Shown: one piece after another, positions 1-8,738 of the stretch
How positions within the stretch are numbered: the first letter of the stretch is position 1
Layout: each line of letters starts with the position of its first letter
Assembly (NCBI GenBank): GCA_030681195.1
Contig: JAUXXJ010000045.1
Coordinates: 186,001 to 250,000, forward strand
Reading direction: 5' to 3'
Length of the DNA stretch: 64,000 nucleotides
DNA from: Rhodocyclaceae bacterium
Lineage (GTDB): Bacteria; Pseudomonadota; Gammaproteobacteria; Burkholderiales; Rhodocyclaceae
Translations under genes and position numbers: made by a program
The notes under the pieces: model-generated
Database searches by the model: none
Told to the model about the DNA's origin: nothing
Seen by the model: the letters and a program-made list of their open reading frames with translations, nothing else

Positions 1-123
1 TACTTCGATCAAATCGGGATCGTTATCGAAGATTTCCTTTGTCGGGTTGGCATAACGCTGCAACGCAGCTTTCCCGCGTTCAGTCTGACTGTAGTTTCCC
101 CAGAGGAATTTATTGAAGCGCAT
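1..123 (-). CDS. Hypothetical protein, N-terminal part (runs off the left edge)
   Basis: The minus strand reads an open frame of 41 codons from an ATG at 121-123 to the window edge. The protein starts MRFNKFLWG and continues with polar and charged residues. An AGAAAGG Shine-Dalgarno-like sequence lies about 8 bases ahead of the ATG, which supports the start. It lies downstream of the small gene at 193-432 on the same strand and is separated from it by one copy of the dispersed repeat. I do not recognise the family. The frame and ribosome site make a gene likely, but the C-terminus is missing. Confidence 0.5.
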   Translation of the reverse strand, partial: MRFNKFLWGNYSQTERGKAALQRYANPTKEIFDNDPDLIEV

Positions 124-158
124 GGGCGAGCCTTTCTGGGTAGCTTTCCCAAATTTCG

Positions 159-182
159 AAAAGTCGGCGCTGATGGGACGGC
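159..182 (-). repeat. Dispersed 24-bp repeat, intergenic copy
   Basis: Copy of the window-wide repeat, read on the minus strand. It differs from consensus only in the middle (CTGATGGGA instead of CTGGCGGGA). It lies just after the stop of the 193-432 gene and before the next start on the same strand. Confidence 0.85.
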
Positions 183-192
183 GTTACTGAGG

Positions 193-432
193 TCAGCTGG
201 ACTGCACTTCGCGCCGGATACCGTTCCAGTCGAGTGTGACCATGCCTGCGTCGAGTGCGTTTTGCCGCAGCGCGCGTAGGCGTTGACCGAGAACCTGTTT
301 GGCTTCGCTGGAAGCGGCCGGAGCGATGGGGCGTAGCACAACCTCTACCTCACCCTCGGGAAAATCGGCGGGCAGATCAATCACCAGACGATGCGACCCG
401 GTGACGACAGCATGGACGGCATAAGGGGGCAT
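193..432 (-). CDS. Small antitoxin-like hypothetical protein
   Basis: A 79-residue protein starting MPPYAVHAVV. The N-terminal half alternates hydrophobic and acidic residues (VIDLPADFPEG, then VEVVLRP), a beta-rich pattern seen in small antitoxins of the DUF104/DUF2281 type. The C-terminal half is a basic amphipathic helix (QRLRALRQNA). I chose the ATG at 430-432 because an AGAGGA ribosome site precedes it; an upstream extension would translate the repeat copy at 484-507. No PIN or other toxin is recognisable in the visible part of the next gene, so the antitoxin idea rests on sequence style only. The gene is flanked on both sides by same-orientation copies of the dispersed repeat. Confidence 0.55.
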   Translation of the reverse strand: MPPYAVHAVVTGSHRLVIDLPADFPEGEVEVVLRPIAPAASSEAKQVLGQRLRALRQNALDAGMVTLDWNGIRREVQSS

Positions 433-483
433 GGTGAATCCTCTCGTTACAAATGGCGCAACAGATATTACCGAAGTTCGGTG

Positions 484-507
484 AAAAGTCGGCGCTGGCG
501 GGACGGC
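484..507 (-). repeat. Dispersed 24-bp repeat, perfect copy
   Basis: Perfect match to the consensus, minus orientation. It lies 10 bases beyond the stop of the diguanylate cyclase and about 50 bases upstream of the 193-432 start. Together with 159-182 it brackets that gene in direct orientation. Confidence 0.92.
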
Positions 508-517
508 ATCACATGTT

Positions 518-1978
518 TCAGGCGGATTCGACCCGGTTGCGCCCGGTGTTTTTTGCCTTGTAAAGGGCCGTGTCGGCGCGATCGACGGTCTGGTCGGGCG
601 ATTCGCTGCCATTGAATTCGCTGACGCCGATGCTGATGGTCAGGTTGAGGGTTTTCCCCTTGATTTCTATTGGTAGCGCGCCGATGGATTCGCGCAGGTT
701 CTCGGCGATGCGCAGCGCTTCGTCGCGGTCGCAGCCTTTGAGGGCGAGCAGGAATTCCTCGCCGCCCCAGCGCACGGCAAGGTCCGATTCGCGCAAGCCG
801 CTTTCCAGTCGGCGCGCAATGATGGTGAGGACGTCATCGCCAATCTGATGGCCGTGTTCGTCGTTGATGCGCTTGAAGTGGTCGATATCAACCATCAGCA
901 TGCTGATCGGCCGTGGCGCACGACGGTATTCGGCGAGCAGCTTTTCAATCAGGATGGTGAAGGCATGACGGTTGAGCAGGCCGGTCAGTTTGTCGGTCGA
1001 GGCCATTTCCTCCAGTTGCCACTGGTAACGATTGAAGGCGAACTGAATCAGAATGATCACGATCAGTGTCACCACCAGGCTGATGGCGAGATTGGTGTAG
1101 AGCGTCTGTCGTACTGCAGCCAGCGCCACCGCTTCGTTCTGTTCGACAAACAGAAGCCACTTCAATTCGGGCAGATAGTTCACATGGAGAATGTGATTGT
1201 CGCCATCGATCTCGTATTGATAGGAACCGCGACGGTCGCTGATGATGCGGTCGATTTGTGGCCCCAGGCTGGGTACCGTGTGCAAGTCGAGTGTTTGCTT
1301 TTTCTTGTGGCCGAACTCGACGATGTGCCCGCGCAGGTCGACGAAGTAGATCTTGCGCTTGTAACGTTCCTGGTATTCCTTGATCAGGCGGTGGACAGCA
1401 TCTACGGTGAGGCCGATGCCGGTGGCGCCGATGTAGTTGCCCGCGTAGTCGAAGACGCGGTAATTGATGAAGATGGTCAGCGCGTCGGCATTGGCAAGGT
1501 CGGGATCAATGTTGATCTCGTAATCCTCGGCGAGGCCGCGCACACGGTAGTACCAGGCATCGCGCGGCTCGAAGGAGGAGACGCGCTTGAGAACACCCTC
1601 GCCGGTGTAGTAGATGCCGCTCTTTTCAGAAACGAAGAAGCTGCTGAAGGCGCCATGGCGTTCTTTCACTTCCTTGAGGAAGCGGGCCATGTCCGGCAGG
1701 GTTTTCTCGCCGCGCAAGACCCAGTCGCGCACGAAGGTGTCGTGTGCCATGGTCATCGAGATCAGGATCGGGCGAATCAGGTCACGCTGGATTTCCGAAT
1801 AGATGTTGCTTGAGGTCAGCGGCAGATCCTGCGCGATGATGGTTTCGCGAATCGCCTGCTTGGAAACGAAGTAGCCGATCAGCGAGATGGCGATGAAACC
1901 GGCCGACAGCAGTATCCACAGCATCAGCATGAGCTGACGGCGGTCGAAAATGGTGGGGCGGGCGAGTGCGCGGGTCAT
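518..1978 (-). CDS. Membrane diguanylate cyclase with periplasmic Cache-type sensor domain
   Basis: The 486-residue protein should make c-di-GMP from two GTP at the inner membrane. A transmembrane helix at about 15-37 is followed by a periplasmic sensor region to about 295. That region has dCache-like features (AWYYR, then NYRVFDYAGNYIGATGIG). A second helix lies at about 300-320, and a GGDEF domain fills the C-terminus. The active-site loop is GGEEF at 405-409, and an RESD inhibitory site sits exactly five residues before it, so both catalysis and product inhibition look intact. The start at 1976-1978 (MTRALARP) leaves the membrane helix correctly N-terminal; a longer frame would add a Cys/Arg-rich tail with no domain. 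The ligand is unknown. Confidence 0.9.
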   Translation of the reverse strand: MTRALARPTIFDRRQLMLMLWILLSAGFIAISLIGYFVSKQAIRETIIAQDLPLTSSNIYSEIQRDLIRPILISMTMAHDTFVRDWVLRGEKTLPDMARFLKEVKERHGAFSSFFVSEKSGIYYTGEGVLKRVSSFEPRDAWYYRVRGLAEDYEINIDPDLANADALTIFINYRVFDYAGNYIGATGIGLTVDAVHRLIKEYQERYKRKIYFVDLRGHIVEFGHKKKQTLDLHTVPSLGPQIDRIISDRRGSYQYEIDGDNHILHVNYLPELKWLLFVEQNEAVALAAVRQTLYTNLAISLVVTLIVIILIQFAFNRYQWQLEEMASTDKLTGLLNRHAFTILIEKLLAEYRRAPRPISMLMVDIDHFKRINDEHGHQIGDDVLTIIARRLESGLRESDLAVRWGGEEFLLALKGCDRDEALRIAENLRESIGALPIEIKGKTLNLTISIGVSEFNGSESPDQTVDRADTALYKAKNTGRNRVESA

Positions 1979-1989
1979 GACGATCGATT

Positions 1990-2760
1990 TTAGGGCAATC
2001 CACGGGGCTTGCGCCCGGCATGCGCAAAGAGGGCGTCGAAGAGTGGCCGTGGCAGGATTTTCAGGAGGCTGGCGACCACACTCATCGGCCAAGGCATTAC
2101 GGCAAAGCGTGAGCCGCGCTCGATATGGCGCATCATGCTGCGTGCCGCATCTTCCACCGGCATCAGGAATGGCATCGGATAGGGATTCTTGTCTGTCATC
2201 GGCGTGGCGATGTAGCCGGGCGCAAGCGTGACAACCTTGACACCGCTGCCACGCAACTCCACGCGCAGACTTTCAAGGTAGGCAATCGCCGCCGCCTTGG
2301 AGGCGCAATAGGCGCCGGCACCGGGCAGGCCGCGAATACCGGCCACCGAGGCAATGCCCACCAAGCGCCCGCTCTCCGCCTGCCGCATCGCGGCGACAAA
2401 GGGCAGGAAGGTATGCACCATGCCCATCACATTGGTATCGAAGACGCGCCGAAAGGCGGGCAGATCCTCCGCAGCTTCGGTGAGAGTGCCGACCGACACG
2501 CCGGCGTTGGCAATCACGATGTCAGGAATGCCGGCGCGCTGGGTGAAATCCTGTCCGGCAGCGGCCATGGCGGTCTCATCGGCGACATCGAGTGGGTAAA
2601 GATGGCAGGTGGCGGGAAGATCGGCCGCGAGTGCCTGAAGTGCTTCGCCGCGCCGGGCAACCAGCCCCAGCGTGGCGCCCCGCTGCGCATATTGCTGCGC
2701 CAAAGCCATGCCGATGCCTGATGAGGCACCGGTAATCCAGACGCGCAGGGGAGCGTTCAG
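1990..2760 (-). CDS. Short-chain dehydrogenase/reductase
   Basis: Classical SDR, about 256 residues, NAD(P)-dependent, cytoplasmic. It shows the cofactor loop TGASSGIG near the N-terminus, the NAG motif (IVIANAG), and the catalytic YCASK (YxxxK) in GAYCASKAA. The substrate is not evident. No ATG precedes the TGASSGIG motif. The first ATG falls after it, so the true start must be a rare codon; the CTG at 2758-2760 gives MNAPLRVWITG, a normal SDR beginning only 4 bases after the dsbA stop. Translational coupling to dsbA would explain the poor start. It is part of the minus-strand run argS, SPOR, dsbA, SDR, diguanylate cyclase. Confidence 0.85.
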   Translation of the reverse strand: MNAPLRVWITGASSGIGMALAQQYAQRGATLGLVARRGEALQALAADLPATCHLYPLDVADETAMAAAGQDFTQRAGIPDIVIANAGVSVGTLTEAAEDLPAFRRVFDTNVMGMVHTFLPFVAAMRQAESGRLVGIASVAGIRGLPGAGAYCASKAAAIAYLESLRVELRGSGVKVVTLAPGYIATPMTDKNPYPMPFLMPVEDAARSMMRHIERGSRFAVMPWPMSVVASLLKILPRPLFDALFAHAGRKPRGLP

Positions 2761-2764
2761 ACGC

Positions 2765-3412
2765 TTATTTCTTCTTGATTTCGCCGCGATTCTTGGCGAT
2801 CAGGCCATCGACCACCTCCAGCATATTGCCGAAGGTACCGAGATCCGGCGAGGGCATGTATTTGCCGCCGATAATTAGCACCGGCACGCCGCCGAAGCCA
2901 TATTCCTGGGTCATTTCGGCCGCACGCCGGACTTTGCCATCAACGGCAAAAGATTTGTACATGTCGGCGAACTGCTGGCGGTCGATGCCTTGCTTGGCCA
3001 CCCAGTCCAGTAGCGTTTTCTCATCATTGAGATTGATGCGTTGCTTGATCATGGCGTTAAACACGGCATCATTGTGCTTTTCGAGCAGACCCAGACCTTC
3101 AAGGGTGTAGTAAATGCGTGCGCCGGGTGCCCAGCTGTCGCGGAAGATGGCGGGCACTTTCTTGAAATTCACATCACTGGGCAGCTTCTTGGTCCAGGAC
3201 TTGAGCAGCGGTTCAAAGTCAGAACAGTGGGAGCAGCCATACCAAAAGAACTCGATCACTTCGACCTTGCCGGGCTGTTCGGTGGGCTGCGGCATTTGCA
3301 GACGGCTGTAGTGCTTGCCTTCCTGCGGCGCGGTCGCCAAGGCGGGTGACAGGGCAAAGCCGCCAAGCGTGATGGTGGCGACAGCAGCAAGCAGGGTATT
3401 GAGCAACTTCAT
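2765..3412 (-). CDS. dsbA: Thiol:disulfide interchange protein DsbA
   Basis: A 215-residue periplasmic thioredoxin-fold oxidase that introduces disulfides into exported proteins. It has a Sec signal peptide (about residues 1-26, ending ALATA) and a redox motif C60-S-H-C63 (WYGCSHCSDF) in place of the usual CPHC. The cis-proline loop is GFGGVPVLIIGG. A GGGAGA-type ribosome site precedes the ATG at 3410-3412. It lies 12 bases after the SPOR-domain gene on the same strand, a common betaproteobacterial order (argS, SPOR, dsbA). The lysine-rich tail overlaps the region feeding the SDR start. Confidence 0.93.
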   Translation of the reverse strand: MKLLNTLLAAVATITLGGFALSPALATAPQEGKHYSRLQMPQPTEQPGKVEVIEFFWYGCSHCSDFEPLLKSWTKKLPSDVNFKKVPAIFRDSWAPGARIYYTLEGLGLLEKHNDAVFNAMIKQRINLNDEKTLLDWVAKQGIDRQQFADMYKSFAVDGKVRRAAEMTQEYGFGGVPVLIIGGKYMPSPDLGTFGNMLEVVDGLIAKNRGEIKKK

Positions 3413-3424
3413 GGATGTTCTCCC

Positions 3425-4000
3425 TTAATCTTTTACCCGAACCACCGTGGCCGGGATGCCATTCTGAGACAGTTGACCGCGATTCTGGTTCATTTCTTCC
3501 GTGCTACTGTAGGGGCCGACACGCACGCGGTGCATGGTGCCCTTGTCGGCCACCTCGACTTCCTGCACACCGGCTTCGAAACCCAGCATGGCGAGTTTGG
3601 CTTTCATTTTCTCGGCATCGGCCACTTTCTGGAAGGCGCCGACTTGCAGGAATAAATGACCGGATTCCGCTTGCGGGGCCGGGGCGGCCGCTGGTGCCGT
3701 GGCAGATACGGGTGCGGGCGGTGTGGTGCCAGGGGTCACGGACTTTTTGCCTTCGAGGATGTCGTAGAACTCGAACTTGCGCTCGGCGGGTTTTTCGATC
3801 GGCTTGTCGCCCGGTTTGCCGGGCAGGGGGGCCGGTGTCTTTTGGCCATTGTCCTGTGACTTGGGCTCGGACGTCAGCATCTTGTCGACGAAGGGCAGAG
3901 GCGTTTTGTTCAGATACCAAACGACGCCAAAGGAGATCAACACGCCAACGACCAGACCGAAGGCCAGGCCAATCAGGGTACCACCACGTTGATGGGTCAT
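3425..4000 (-). CDS. SPOR-domain membrane protein (FtsN-like)
   Basis: A 191-residue bitopic protein. A short basic cytoplasmic end is followed by a transmembrane helix at about 9-30 and a Pro/Ala/Lys-rich linker. The last 75 residues form a SPOR domain (HLFLQVGAFQKVADAEKMK, then VRVGPYSSTEEM). SPOR domains bind denuded peptidoglycan at the division septum. The ATG at 3998-4000 shares its A with the TAA of argS (TAATG), so the two genes are translationally coupled. FtsN itself is only one possibility, since argS-linked SPOR proteins are common in betaproteobacteria. Confidence 0.88.
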   Translation of the reverse strand: MTHQRGGTLIGLAFGLVVGVLISFGVVWYLNKTPLPFVDKMLTSEPKSQDNGQKTPAPLPGKPGDKPIEKPAERKFEFYDILEGKKSVTPGTTPPAPVSATAPAAAPAPQAESGHLFLQVGAFQKVADAEKMKAKLAMLGFEAGVQEVEVADKGTMHRVRVGPYSSTEEMNQNRGQLSQNGIPATVVRVKD

Positions 4001-5745
4001 TACATAGCCTCCGGGGCAGATACGCCGAGGATGTGCAATCCGTTGCAGATCACCTGACGGACCGCAACGGCCAGCGCCAGACGTGCGCGCTTTTGAGCTT
4101 CATCATCGACCAGCAGCCGCTCGGCGTTGTACCAGGCATGGAACTCCGCCGCCAGTTCGCGCAGCCAGAAGGCAATGGCATGCGGCGCCTGATCGCGAGC
4201 GGCGTTCTCGACGATTTCGGGGAAGGCAGCGAGTTTGGCGGCCAGGGCAAGTTCACGCTCGCTGCCCAAGGCACCGAGGTCGGCCTGCGCCAATTCGGAG
4301 GCATTGCCGTCCCACTGGTTAAGCACCGAGCAGACGCGCGCATGGGCGTACTGCACGTAATAGACGGGATTGTCGGTCGACTGAGATTTGGCGAGGTCGA
4401 GGTCGAAATCGAGCGACTGATCCTGCTTGCGCAACAGATAGAAGAAGCGGCAGGCATCGTTGCCGACTTCCTGACGCAATTCGCGCAGGGTGACGTAGGA
4501 GCCGGCCCGCGTCGACATCGAAACACGCTCCGTGCCACGGAACAGGCTAACGAATTGCACCAGTGCCACCTCAAGGGCCTCGGCATCAAGCTCCAGCGCC
4601 TGCAGGGCACCCTTGACGCGCGGAATGTAGCCGTGATGATCCGCACCCCAGATGTCGATGATGCGCGTGAAGCCGCGCTCGAACTTGTTCCAGTGGTAGG
4701 CGATGTCAGAAGCGAAGTAGGTATAGAGACCGTTGTCGCGCTGGACGACGCGATCCTTCTCGTCGCCGAAGGTGGTGGAACGGAACCACTTGGCACCGTC
4801 CTGCAGGTAAATGTGGTCGCGCTTTTCGAGTTCGGCGACGGCTTTGGCGACCATGCCGGTATCGTAGAGCGAGCGTTCCGAGAACCAGCAGTCGAAATGC
4901 ACGCCATACTCCTCAAGATCGGCGCGACCGTCGGCCAGCTGTTCCGAAAGAGCGTGCTGATGAATGTAGTGCCAGTCTTCGCCGAGCAGATCCTTGGCGG
5001 CGGCGATCAGGCCGTCGAGGTGGGCTTCGGCGTCCGGTTCGAGGGGGGGCACGCAGGCCAGCACGGCGGCGGCCGGATGCACGTAGCGATCCCCGTGTGC
5101 ATCCTTGATCTGCCCGGCCATGTCACGCACGTAGTCGCCCTGATAGGCGTTGGGCGGAAAGGGTACAACTTCGCCAAAGATTTCCAGATAACGCAGCCAG
5201 GTCGACACCGCGAGGATGTCCATCTGGCGGCCGGCGTCATTCACATAGTATTCGCGGCAGACCTCGTGGCCGGCGAAAGCGAGCAGGTTGGCCAGACTGG
5301 CGCCAAAGGCCGCGCCGCGCCCGTGACCAACATGCAGGGGCCCGGTTGGATTGGCCGAAACAAATTCGACCTGCAGCTTGCCAGGCTTTTTCGCCCCGCG
5401 CCCGAACGCATCGCCCTGTGCCAGCACGGCATGCACGATGGCCGTCTTGGCGGCGGGCGCAACGGTGAAATTAATAAAGCCGGCGCCCGCCACTTCGGTC
5501 TTCAGCACCCAGGCGGAGGGGGGCAATTCACGCACCAACCGGTCGGCGATCTTGCGCGGATTTTCTTTCAGGTCCCGCGCCAGTTGCATGGCCAGGTTGC
5601 TGGAAAAATCGCCGTGGGTGGCGTCGCGCGGGCGTTCGAGATGGATGTCGCACTCAGTACCCGGGGCAACACTCGCCAGCGCAGCGCGCAGCAAGTCGGC
5701 AAGATGCGTTTTGATATCAGGGGATTGGGCAGGCATAGCAGGCAT
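4000..5745 (-). CDS. argS: Arginyl-tRNA synthetase
   Basis: A 581-residue class I synthetase that charges tRNA-Arg in the cytoplasm. The N-terminal Add-1 region is followed by the HIGH-type signature HVGH at 138-141 in PTGPLHVGHGRGAAFG. The typical ArgRS MSTRAG segment replaces KMSKS, and the C-terminal anticodon-binding DALR region contains YVQYAHARVCSVL. Length is normal. A second ATG three codons in is an equally possible start. Confidence 0.96.
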   Translation of the reverse strand: MPAMPAQSPDIKTHLADLLRAALASVAPGTECDIHLERPRDATHGDFSSNLAMQLARDLKENPRKIADRLVRELPPSAWVLKTEVAGAGFINFTVAPAAKTAIVHAVLAQGDAFGRGAKKPGKLQVEFVSANPTGPLHVGHGRGAAFGASLANLLAFAGHEVCREYYVNDAGRQMDILAVSTWLRYLEIFGEVVPFPPNAYQGDYVRDMAGQIKDAHGDRYVHPAAAVLACVPPLEPDAEAHLDGLIAAAKDLLGEDWHYIHQHALSEQLADGRADLEEYGVHFDCWFSERSLYDTGMVAKAVAELEKRDHIYLQDGAKWFRSTTFGDEKDRVVQRDNGLYTYFASDIAYHWNKFERGFTRIIDIWGADHHGYIPRVKGALQALELDAEALEVALVQFVSLFRGTERVSMSTRAGSYVTLRELRQEVGNDACRFFYLLRKQDQSLDFDLDLAKSQSTDNPVYYVQYAHARVCSVLNQWDGNASELAQADLGALGSERELALAAKLAAFPEIVENAARDQAPHAIAFWLRELAAEFHAWYNAERLLVDDEAQKRARLALAVAVRQVICNGLHILGVSAPEAM

Positions 5746-5796
5746 TATAGCGAGGGCATTCCACTGGCGTGGGTGCCTAGGTTAAACTGACTGGAT

Positions 5797-6495
5797 ATGA
5801 AAACACATAACCTACTCAAAGCGATGCTTGGCCTGTCGGCCGGGCTGTGGATCGCCACCAGCGCACAGGCGCTGTCCCTGGCGGATATCTCGGGTCAGGA
5901 AGCCGGCGGCGGCCTGAAGGAAGCACTGACGCAGGGGGCAGGCAAGGCGGTTGATCTGCTCGGCAGGAGCGATGGATTTCTTGGCAACCCGAAAGTGAAA
6001 ATCCCTTTGCCTGAAAGCATGCAGCAGGTCGAAGGCCTGATGCGTGGCCTCGGCATGGGCAAGCAGGCCGATGAACTCATCACCGCCATGAACCGCGCCG
6101 CTGAGGCAGCTGTTCCCGAAGCCAAGAATTTGCTGGTCAATGCGGTCAAGGAGATGAGCGTCGAGGATGCCAAAAGCATTCTGACCGGCGGCAACGATTC
6201 GGCCACCCAGTATTTCAAGCGCAAGACGGCCAAGCCGTTGGGTGAGAAGTTCCTGCCGGTCGTCACGCAGGCTATCGAAAAGGTGAAACTCGCCAAGACC
6301 TACGAAAAGTTCGCCAAGAAAGGCGCACAGTTCGGCCTGATCAAGGAAAAAGACACCCAGCTTGAGAACTACGTGACAGAAAAGGCGCTGGATGGCCTTT
6401 ACCTGATGATCGCCGAGGAAGAAAAGGCAATTCGAACCAACCCCATGGGGGCTGCCAGCAGCCTTGTCCAAAAAGTTTTTGGTGCTCTTAAATAA
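5797..6495 (+). CDS. DUF4197 family exported protein
   Basis: A 232-residue protein with a Sec signal peptide (cleavage likely after SAQA at about 25) and the DUF4197 pattern: LSLADISGQEAGGGLKEAL at the start of the mature part, then KSILTGGNDSATQYFKRKT and a helical C-terminus. The family is a periplasmic helical protein of unknown function common in proteobacteria. It is divergent from argS and leads the plus-strand run DUF4197, the 77-residue protein, then the helicase. Confidence 0.88.
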   Translation: MKTHNLLKAMLGLSAGLWIATSAQALSLADISGQEAGGGLKEALTQGAGKAVDLLGRSDGFLGNPKVKIPLPESMQQVEGLMRGLGMGKQADELITAMNRAAEAAVPEAKNLLVNAVKEMSVEDAKSILTGGNDSATQYFKRKTAKPLGEKFLPVVTQAIEKVKLAKTYEKFAKKGAQFGLIKEKDTQLENYVTEKALDGLYLMIAEEEKAIRTNPMGAASSLVQKVFGALK

Positions 6496-6497
6496 TC

Positions 6498-6731
6498 ATG
6501 AAAGTCGACCTGCGCAAGATTTACCGTTTTGACCCCGTTGCTCGCAATGAGGATGGCTCGCTGCCCAAGGGCGGCAATGTCTATTACGAGTGTGACGAAT
6601 GCAAGGTGATCGTTGCCTCTGTCTCGCACATCAAGGCCGCGTGTGAATGCGGCAATGTGGCCGGCGGCGGTGGTGCGACCGAGATCAAGGAACCGACCAA
6701 GATCAATCCGCTGCGCGGCACGTTGAAGTAA
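6498..6731 (+). CDS. Small Cys-rich hypothetical protein
   Basis: A 77-residue protein starting MKVDLRKIYR, two bases after the DUF4197 stop and three before the helicase start, so it is probably co-transcribed with both. Cysteines at about 32, 35, 49 and 51 (YECDECK, ACECGN) could bind one zinc in a small ribbon. The C-terminus is Gly-rich and then basic. I cannot assign a function. The tight spacing and good codon use support a real gene. Confidence 0.7.
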   Translation: MKVDLRKIYRFDPVARNEDGSLPKGGNVYYECDECKVIVASVSHIKAACECGNVAGGGGATEIKEPTKINPLRGTLK

Positions 6732-6734
6732 GCA

Positions 6735-8738
6735 GTGCATGGATTGAACCCGCCGCAGCGGGAGGCGGTGCGGTATCTGGATGGTCCCTTGCTGGTCCTG
6801 GCCGGTGCCGGCAGTGGCAAGACACGCGTTATTACGCAGAAGATCGCCTATCTTCTAAGTGACTGCGGCATGGCGCCGCAGCATGTGATGGCGATTACCT
6901 TCACCAACAAGGCGGCACGCGAGATGAAGGAGCGTGCCACGAAGCTGATCGGTGAGCGCGCCAACGAGGTCAGCATCAGCACCTTCCATGCACTCGGCGC
7001 GAAGTTGCTACGCCAGGAAGCTCGCGCTATTGGGCTTAAACCCAGTTTTTCCATCCTCGATGCCAGCGATACCGGCGCCCTGTTCGGCGAGATGCTGAAA
7101 GACGCCGACAAGGCGCGCGTCAAGCTGATCCAGCAGCGCATCTCCCTGTGGAAGAACGCGTTGCTAACGCCCGAACAGGCGCTGGAGCAGGCCGAGGATG
7201 ATCTCGCCGTCGGTGCGGCGCGTGTCTATGCCGAATACGAACGCAGCCTGCGTGCCTATCAGGCGGTGGATTTCGACGACCTGATCCGCCTGCCGGTGAA
7301 GTTGCTGGAGGAGCACGACGAGGTGGCGCTGCGCTGGCGCACGCGTGTCTGGCATCTGCTGGTGGATGAATATCAGGACACCAACCGTTGCCAGAACCGC
7401 CTGCTGCGTTTGCTGACCGGCGAACGCGCCGCCTTCACGGCGGTGGGCGACGACGATCAGTCGATCTATGCCTGGCGCGGTGCGGACGTCGAGAACCTGC
7501 GCCAGTTGCAGGTCGATTTCCCGCGTCTGAAGGTGATCAAGCTGGAGCAGAACTATCGCTCGACCACGCGCATCCTCAAGGCGGCGAACAGTGTGATCAA
7601 GAATAATCCCAAGCTGTTCGACAAGAAGCTCTGGTCGGACAAGGGCCATGGCGATGCGATTCGCGTCATGGCTTGCCGCGACGGCGAGCATGAAGCCGAA
7701 TGGGTGGTGACGCGCCTGATGGCACACAAGTTCGAGACGCGCGGCAAATGGCACGACTACGCGATTCTCTACCGTGGCAATTTTCAGGCACGTGCCTTCG
7801 AGCAACAGTTGCGGGCGCACAAGGTGCCTTACGTCCTCTCGGGTGGGCAGTCCTTCTTCGACAAGAGCGAGATCAAGGATGTGACCAGCTATCTGCGCCT
7901 GCTGGCCAATCAGGACGACGATCCGGCTTTCCTGCGGGCGACGCGTACGCCCAAGCGCGGTATCGGCAATACGACGCTGGAAGCCTTGGGACAGGCTGCC
8001 GGGCGGCGCCACATCAGCCTGTTTGCGGCGATTTTCGCGCCGGGGGTCGAACTGGAGATCAAGCCGGCGCAACTAGCGGCCTTGCGCGAGTTCGGCGACT
8101 TCATCAATCGCATGGAATGGCGTGCCGCGCGTGAACCGGCGGGTACGGTCCTGGAAGATTTGCTGCGGGCCATCGGCTACGAAGCTTGGTTGTTCGAGTC
8201 GCTGGAAGCGAAGGATGCCGAAACGCGCTGGCGCAATCTGCGCGAATTCACCGACTGGCTGGCGGGCAAGGGTACGGAAGAAAACAAGACGCTGATGGAA
8301 CTGGCGCAGACCGTGGCGCTGATCACCATGCTCGACAAGCAGGACGAGGATGTCGATGCGGTGCAACTGGCCACCCTGCATGCGGCAAAGGGCCTGGAGT
8401 TTCGCCATGTCCATCTGGTTGGCGTCGAGGAAGGTTCGCTGCCGCATCGCGAGTCGATCGATGCCGGCAACATCGAGGAAGAGCGGCGGCTGATGTATGT
8501 TGGCATTACGCGCGCGCAGATGAGCCTGAACATCAGCTGGTGCGCGCGCCGCAAGCAGGGCAAGGACCTCATGGAGCGCAGCCTCTCGCGCTTCATCGCC
8601 GAGATGGATGGCAGCGATGGTGACATCAAGTTCGAGGGCGGGGCCGTCTCGTCAGCGCCGACAGTTGAGGATCGCGTTTCCGGCAATGCCCGCCTGGCCA
8701 ATTTCAAGGCCATGCTCGGCAAAAAGACGCCTCAATAG
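6735..8738 (+). CDS. rep: Rep/UvrD-type ATP-dependent DNA helicase
   Basis: A 667-residue superfamily 1A helicase, 3'-5' polarity expected, acting at stalled replication forks. The Walker A loop GAGSGKT is near the N-terminus, motif II is LLVDEYQDTN, motif III is GDDDQSIYAWRGA, and motif VI is RRLMYVGITRAQ. The start is GTG at 6735 (MHGLNPPQREAV), because the nearby ATG is in another frame. The repeat copy at 8643-8666 is translated as AVSSAPT in the poorly conserved C-terminal linker after the helicase core. The last 7 bases overlap the convergent HDOD gene. Rep fits better than UvrD or PcrA by length, but the distinction is not certain. Confidence 0.92.
   Translation: MHGLNPPQREAVRYLDGPLLVLAGAGSGKTRVITQKIAYLLSDCGMAPQHVMAITFTNKAAREMKERATKLIGERANEVSISTFHALGAKLLRQEARAIGLKPSFSILDASDTGALFGEMLKDADKARVKLIQQRISLWKNALLTPEQALEQAEDDLAVGAARVYAEYERSLRAYQAVDFDDLIRLPVKLLEEHDEVALRWRTRVWHLLVDEYQDTNRCQNRLLRLLTGERAAFTAVGDDDQSIYAWRGADVENLRQLQVDFPRLKVIKLEQNYRSTTRILKAANSVIKNNPKLFDKKLWSDKGHGDAIRVMACRDGEHEAEWVVTRLMAHKFETRGKWHDYAILYRGNFQARAFEQQLRAHKVPYVLSGGQSFFDKSEIKDVTSYLRLLANQDDDPAFLRATRTPKRGIGNTTLEALGQAAGRRHISLFAAIFAPGVELEIKPAQLAALREFGDFINRMEWRAAREPAGTVLEDLLRAIGYEAWLFESLEAKDAETRWRNLREFTDWLAGKGTEENKTLMELAQTVALITMLDKQDEDVDAVQLATLHAAKGLEFRHVHLVGVEEGSLPHRESIDAGNIEEERRLMYVGITRAQMSLNISWCARRKQGKDLMERSLSRFIAEMDGSDGDIKFEGGAVSSAPTVEDRVSGNARLANFKAMLGKKTPQ
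8643..8666 (+). repeat. Dispersed repeat inside the helicase gene
   Basis: Variant copy (GTCTCGTCAG in the centre, ACAGTT at the end). It is read in the sense frame AVSSAPTV near the helicase C-terminus and does not disrupt the frame. Confidence 0.75.

Noticed and set aside
9..341. 110-codon minus-strand frame spanning the first repeat copy
   Set aside because: It overlaps the better supported 193-432 gene and the MRFNKF frame in other phases, and has no ribosome site.
848..1813. 321-codon plus-strand frame
   Set aside because: Antisense shadow of the diguanylate cyclase gene, which has a complete catalytic domain.
3415..5790. Very long plus-strand open frame (791 codons)
   Set aside because: It is antisense to the SPOR gene and argS, is rich in Arg/Gly/His typical of high-GC shadow frames, and shows no domain.
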